A stretch of DNA of 64,000 nt from an uncultured Muribaculaceae bacterium (GTDB lineage: Bacteria > Bacteroidota > Bacteroidia > Bacteroidales > Muribaculaceae). Below are positions 61,074 through 64,000 of this stretch, piece after piece. Positions within the stretch are counted from its first letter, which is position 1; each line of letters opens with the position of its first letter. A program made the translations under genes and the position numbers. The notes under the pieces were generated by a model, which saw only the letters and a list, made by a program, of their open reading frames with translations, did no database searches and was not told the DNA's origin. The DNA is taken from contig CALUMH010000006.1 in NCBI GenBank assembly GCA_944321685.1, positions 32,467 to 96,466 of the forward strand, written 5' to 3'.

Positions 61074-61565
61074 CTACTGTGCATTAAGTTCCTTACTGCG
61101 ATTATAATGCCTGAGCATATCGGTGGCAAAGTGCGTCTCGGCTCGTTTAAGCAAAAACATCTGCTTGTCGCTGAGTATCCGCGCAAACTGCGGGTAATAT
61201 TCCTGCTCGATTTCGGCTTCGCGCACTTTCACATTCGACAATGCTTGTGCAGCCTGCCTGAAATCATCGTCGGTAGCATTATCAAAACCATCCGATATCT
61301 GCATCTCCATGCGGCGAGCCTCAAGATTTACCATGAACACCTTGTTTTCCATCTCTTGATACAACGGGAAAAACTCTTCGGCCTGTTCTTCGGTCATTTG
61401 GGCTTCGCGTTCAAGCATCTGGTATTTATAATCCTTCACATCGTTCAGCCACTTGCGGCGGCTGTCGTTGGTCTTCACCGAGTCGCCGGCTTCTTGTTGT
61501 GCAAAAGCCGAGACAAACGGGAAAATCACAAATGCAATAATCAAAGAAAAAATGCTGCGGTTCAT
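61074..61565 (-). CDS. Spy/CpxP-like periplasmic protein
   Basis: 163 residues with a signal peptide ending in SAFAQQ near residue 24. The mature protein is almost all helix, with an LTxxQ-like MTEEQAEEFFPLYQEME segment near residue 57 and a second LSDKQMFLLKR near 131, the paired motif that marks Spy/CpxP proteins. Such proteins act as small chaperones or stress sensors in the periplasm. It is the third gene of a sigma factor-anti-sigma operon, spaced 23 bases from the anti-sigma gene, so it may be the sensor or an effector of that system. Confidence 0.78.
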   Translation of the reverse strand: MNRSIFSLIIAFVIFPFVSAFAQQEAGDSVKTNDSRRKWLNDVKDYKYQMLEREAQMTEEQAEEFFPLYQEMENKVFMVNLEARRMEMQISDGFDNATDDDFRQAAQALSNVKVREAEIEQEYYPQFARILSDKQMFLLKRAETHFATDMLRHYNRSKELNAQ

Positions 61566-61588
61566 AACTTGTTGTGTGCTACTACGTC

Positions 61589-62020
61589 TTAATTAATAAT
61601 CGTGTCGGTTCCTGTTCCGACAAAAACGGTACCGGCCACTTCGCCTGTGGCAGCCATAGCCGTGTCACAGTCTTCATAGGTGAGGATATCATATTCCGAT
61701 ATGTCACCACGCATCAGCAAGTATTCGATATTGGCATCATTCTCAAATCCGGCCAATATCTCGGGATTATAAATTCCCGGTTCTTGCTGTCCCCAACCAT
61801 TAAAAATCTTCATCATCAACCAAATACCGACAAACATGGCAGCCATATAAACAAACGGCCTCACACGTTGCCACTTGGTAACCGGTGTGATGGGCGTAAG
61901 AACCGGCTCAGGCAGCTCCTTGGCAAGTTTTTCGGCAAAAGTGTCGAAATATCCATCGGGCACGCTAAACCCGGCATCTTTGCCGATTTTCGATAATATG
62001 TCCGTTTTTTCTTTTTTCAT
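61589..62020 (-). CDS. probable transmembrane anti-sigma factor
   Basis: 143 residues. The N-terminus is cytoplasmic and contains the GFSVPDGYFDTFAEKL phrase typical of small proteins encoded after Bacteroidota ECF sigma genes; one transmembrane helix follows (about 55-72, VYMAAMFVGIWLMMKI) and the last 70 residues should face the periplasm. No zinc-binding HxxxCxxC motif is seen, so it is not of the ZAS type. It lies 33 bases downstream of the sigma factor gene. The role is inferred from position and topology. Confidence 0.65.
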   Translation of the reverse strand: MKKEKTDILSKIGKDAGFSVPDGYFDTFAEKLAKELPEPVLTPITPVTKWQRVRPFVYMAAMFVGIWLMMKIFNGWGQQEPGIYNPEILAGFENDANIEYLLMRGDISEYDILTYEDCDTAMAATGEVAGTVFVGTGTDTIIN

Positions 62021-62053
62021 TGCGTTAATTTGACTGTTAAAAATGGCAAAGGT

Positions 62054-62614
62054 TTAATCGACGTCGGAAAAAAATTGTTCAATTTTTTTCAATGCATGGT
62101 GGTACGACGACTTCAACGCTCCCACCGACGTACCGAGTATTTCACTCATTTGCTCATACTTCATGTCATCGAAGTAGCGCATATTGAATACCATACGCTG
62201 TTTTTCGGGCAGTGCGTTTATGGCTCGTTGCAACTTCAACTGCAACTCGTCGCCGTCAAAATAACGGTCGGCCTCAAGATTATTCACAAGGAAAGCGTCA
62301 TCACCATCTATCGGAACTTGGTTACGCGCTTTTTCCCGGGCAATATAAGTGAGTGTTTCATTAACGGCAATCTTATAAAGCCACGTCGAAAGCTTGGCAT
62401 CACCGCGGAAGTTGTCGATGTTATCCCACGCTTTCATGAAAGTATTTTGCAACAGGTCATTAGTGGCATCATGATCGATAACCATGCGTCTTATTTGCCA
62501 ATACAACGGACGACTGAAGTAACGCATGACCTCGGTGAATGCGTCACGGCACGTGTCTGCGTTGTGCAGCCGTGCCACAAAATCCTCGTCGCTAAATCTG
62601 TCTTCCGATGCCAT
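62054..62614 (-). CDS. ECF-type RNA polymerase sigma factor
   Basis: 186 residues with the two ECF regions: sigma-2 at about 20-95 (RRMVIDHDATNDLLQNTFMKAWDNIDNF, then KLSTWLYKIAVNETL) and sigma-4 at about 125-182 (LPEKQRMVFNMRYFDDMKYEQMSEILGTSVGALKSSYHHALKKI), ending in a helix-turn-helix. It directs RNA polymerase to stress promoters. It heads the sigma-anti-sigma-Spy operon, the usual layout for envelope stress control. The decameric direct repeat just upstream may belong to its own promoter. Confidence 0.93.
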   Translation of the reverse strand: MASEDRFSDEDFVARLHNADTCRDAFTEVMRYFSRPLYWQIRRMVIDHDATNDLLQNTFMKAWDNIDNFRGDAKLSTWLYKIAVNETLTYIAREKARNQVPIDGDDAFLVNNLEADRYFDGDELQLKLQRAINALPEKQRMVFNMRYFDDMKYEQMSEILGTSVGALKSSYHHALKKIEQFFSDVD

Positions 62615-62650
62615 CTCAAATATTTATGTTGCTAATTTAGCTCAAATATT
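62615..62650 (-). promoter_or_regulatory. direct repeat in front of the ECF sigma gene
   Basis: CTCAAATATT occurs at 62615-62624 and 62641-62650, 26 bases apart; on the minus strand this is AATATTTGAG, the downstream copy touching the ATG. No TAnnTTTG box is nearby, so the promoter may be of another type, possibly autoregulated. Confidence 0.4.
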
Positions 62651-62779
62651 CCAATCAACCGCACCACTCCCCCATAATTTTCACAAATTCTTGTTTACAA
62701 CCCCAACAAAAAACAAAAAAAACGGCAATAACTGCACACCTACGAGCACACAGTCATTGCCAATATAAGTCGATGAGGG

Positions 62780-62838
62780 TGTGTCGAAATGCAAATCAAG
62801 GGGGGGCGGCAAAGCCGCCCAATCTGCATTTTGACACA
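62780..62838 (-). terminator. long hairpin after the LRR gene
   Basis: TGTGTCGAAATGCA (62780-62793) pairs with TGCATTTTGACACA (62825-62838) with one mismatch, enclosing GGGCGGC-aaa-GCCGCCC. It follows the LRR stop by 11 bases but has no T tract, so it could be a terminator or a palindromic repeat. Confidence 0.5.
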
Positions 62839-62849
62839 TCTTCTTTATT

Positions 62850-63899
62850 TCACTTCACTACTACTTTGAACATCTCACCGCTTACGTTGGCGATATATAT
62901 CCCGGGAGCAAGATTTACAATTTCGGCTTTCGAACCTACTGTGCCTACGCACACCTGCGAACCGTGCAACGTGTAAACGGCCAAACTGCTGCCTTGCGCG
63001 TTCATCACCTTCAATCCACCTGCCACACCATAACAAGCCATCTGTGCATCATTCCGTGCAACATCATCGATGCCAACCGTGGAATCTTCGACAATCTCAA
63101 AAAAGCGTTCCCAACCTGGACTTTGCTTGTATTTCTCGCGCGAACCAACAGGCACGTGCAACCGGCACGACACAAGCCTCATACCCTCAAACGAATTATC
63201 ATAAGCTGCCGGTGGGTTTTCGGCAGCACAATATATATCTTCCATTCCGGCACAGCCATAGAAAGCCTTTTCCCCCACCGAGTAAAGCGACTCAGGTAGC
63301 ACTATTTTCTTCACCATAGAGCAGTTATACAAACACCCCCACGGTATCTCCTCACACCCCTCGGAAATCTTGATGCTGTCAAGCCCAGCAGGCAGGTAAT
63401 AAGTCTTTTGCTCGCCGTTCCGCAACTCCTGCACCACAGGTTTCATATTCTCCCGATTTTCAATAAAATCATTATTCTGATAATCAAACAGTACACCAAA
63501 ATTACTGTTGATATATGGCAACGTAAGCGATTGCAGGCTGTCACAATCACTCAAATACCCCAAAGGGATAGACTGAGCCTTGTCGGTAATAATCACATCT
63601 CGGACATTCCCTGCAGCCGACAGCAATTCCGAAACATTCTTAATCCATTTCTTCGGCTTTTCCCTGTCATAATAAAAAGAAGAACAAGCATTAAACTTAA
63701 TTAATTTTAATGTGTTGCATTCATTAAAGAAACCACCTCTCACACCATCGTTCAATTCAATCCTGCCATTTACAGAATTTTCTTCTGCCCCTATAACCAA
63801 TTCCTCCAAAGATTTACAACCATTGAATACATTATAATAGAACGAACCGGAATGCTCAGAAATAAACTTACCGACAGCAGTATTACACCCCAACGTCAC
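62850..63899 (-). CDS. BspA-like leucine-rich repeat protein, 5'-truncated
   Basis: About 349 residues from a GTG at 63899. At least five BspA/TpLRR-type repeats are visible (for example NGCKSLEELVIG, DCDSLQSLTLP, YNCSMVKKIVLPESLYSVGEKAFYGCAGM), then VPVGSREKYKQSPGW near 260, and a C-terminal domain (about 295-349) ending in APGIYIANVSGEMFKVVVK like type IX secretion sorting domains. There is no signal peptide, and a further repeat (CYNLRSVTLGCN) is encoded in the same frame upstream of the GTG until a TGA near 63949. The original start is therefore missing, and the gene may be a pseudogene or have a frameshift near the window end. Family members are surface adhesins. Confidence 0.7.
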   Translation of the reverse strand: MTLGCNTAVGKFISEHSGSFYYNVFNGCKSLEELVIGAEENSVNGRIELNDGVRGGFFNECNTLKLIKFNACSSFYYDREKPKKWIKNVSELLSAAGNVRDVIITDKAQSIPLGYLSDCDSLQSLTLPYINSNFGVLFDYQNNDFIENRENMKPVVQELRNGEQKTYYLPAGLDSIKISEGCEEIPWGCLYNCSMVKKIVLPESLYSVGEKAFYGCAGMEDIYCAAENPPAAYDNSFEGMRLVSCRLHVPVGSREKYKQSPGWERFFEIVEDSTVGIDDVARNDAQMACYGVAGGLKVMNAQGSSLAVYTLHGSQVCVGTVGSKAEIVNLAPGIYIANVSGEMFKVVVK

Positions 63900-64000
63900 C
63901 GACCTTAAATTATAACAGCATCTGTATTTGCAACCAGTTATTACTCAATATTTTGTGAGTTATAAGTCAGAAATATGGGCATAACCTTTAGGGGTACATT

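Overview
The window reads as a chromosomal segment from a Bacteroidales bacterium, probably a gut commensal of the Muribaculaceae/Bacteroidaceae type. The direct evidence is promoters with the Bacteroidota -7 box (TAnnTTTG), often with TTG/TTTG about 19-22 bases upstream and without strong Shine-Dalgarno sites. The gene families fit too: a Porin_10-type porin, a divergent EF-G paralogue, ribosomal protein S16 with a long charged tail, Bacteroidota-type tyrosine recombinase, anaerobic sulfatase maturase, BspA-like LRR protein with a sorting-type C-terminus, and a B12-dependent ribonucleotide reductase. Assignment to genus is inference.

Layout. 1-7.0 kb: the end of an M16 peptidase, a porin plus an MltF-like solute-binding protein, then a minus-strand run of cardiolipin synthase, endonuclease I and an Ig-like lipoprotein. 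7.2-11.7 kb: nrdJ, a second Ig-like lipoprotein, a CBM9-like protein and a LysE exporter. 11.7-18.6 kb: a palindromic repeat pair, the cdsA-purM-mltF operon, a glycerophosphodiesterase, and a beta-helix protein translationally coupled to a MalY-type PLP enzyme. 18.7-29.5 kb: an AAA ATPase, an EF-G2-like factor, dapF and gltBD. 29.8-39.8 kb: a tandem ABC ATPase, a GH16-sulfatase maturase operon, RNase P RNA, BrkB-RidA, folC with a split chromate transporter, and a MATE pump. 39.9-41.6 kb: an orphan integrase, a possible 44-codon ORF and gene-poor DNA, the only region that looks acquired. 41.6-48.7 kb: gdhA, a 5'-nucleotidase with a GH3/serine-hydrolase fusion, rpsP and tRNA-Gln. 48.7-53.9 kb: ADP-ribosylglycohydrolase, plsC, N-acetylmuramidase, pepD, more palindromic repeats, a 52-residue membrane protein and an OmpH/Skp lipoprotein. 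54-64 kb: hflX, a very large alpha-2-macroglobulin, an ECF sigma/anti-sigma/Spy-like operon, and a 5'-truncated LRR gene.

How it works together. Most of the window is housekeeping: ammonia assimilation by two routes (GltBD and GDH), phospholipid synthesis (CdsA, Cls, PlsC), purine, folate and DAP synthesis, peptidoglycan turnover (MltF, muramidase, GH3) and envelope stress defence (sigma operon, Skp, A2M). The points I would look at first are the EF-G paralogue with altered GTPase motifs, a family of dispersed palindromic elements whose edges coincide with -7 boxes of neighbouring genes, the orphan integrase with its small ORF, and small or truncated genes that a length-based caller would miss. 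I saw no CRISPR array, restriction system, complete mobile element or obvious defence island.
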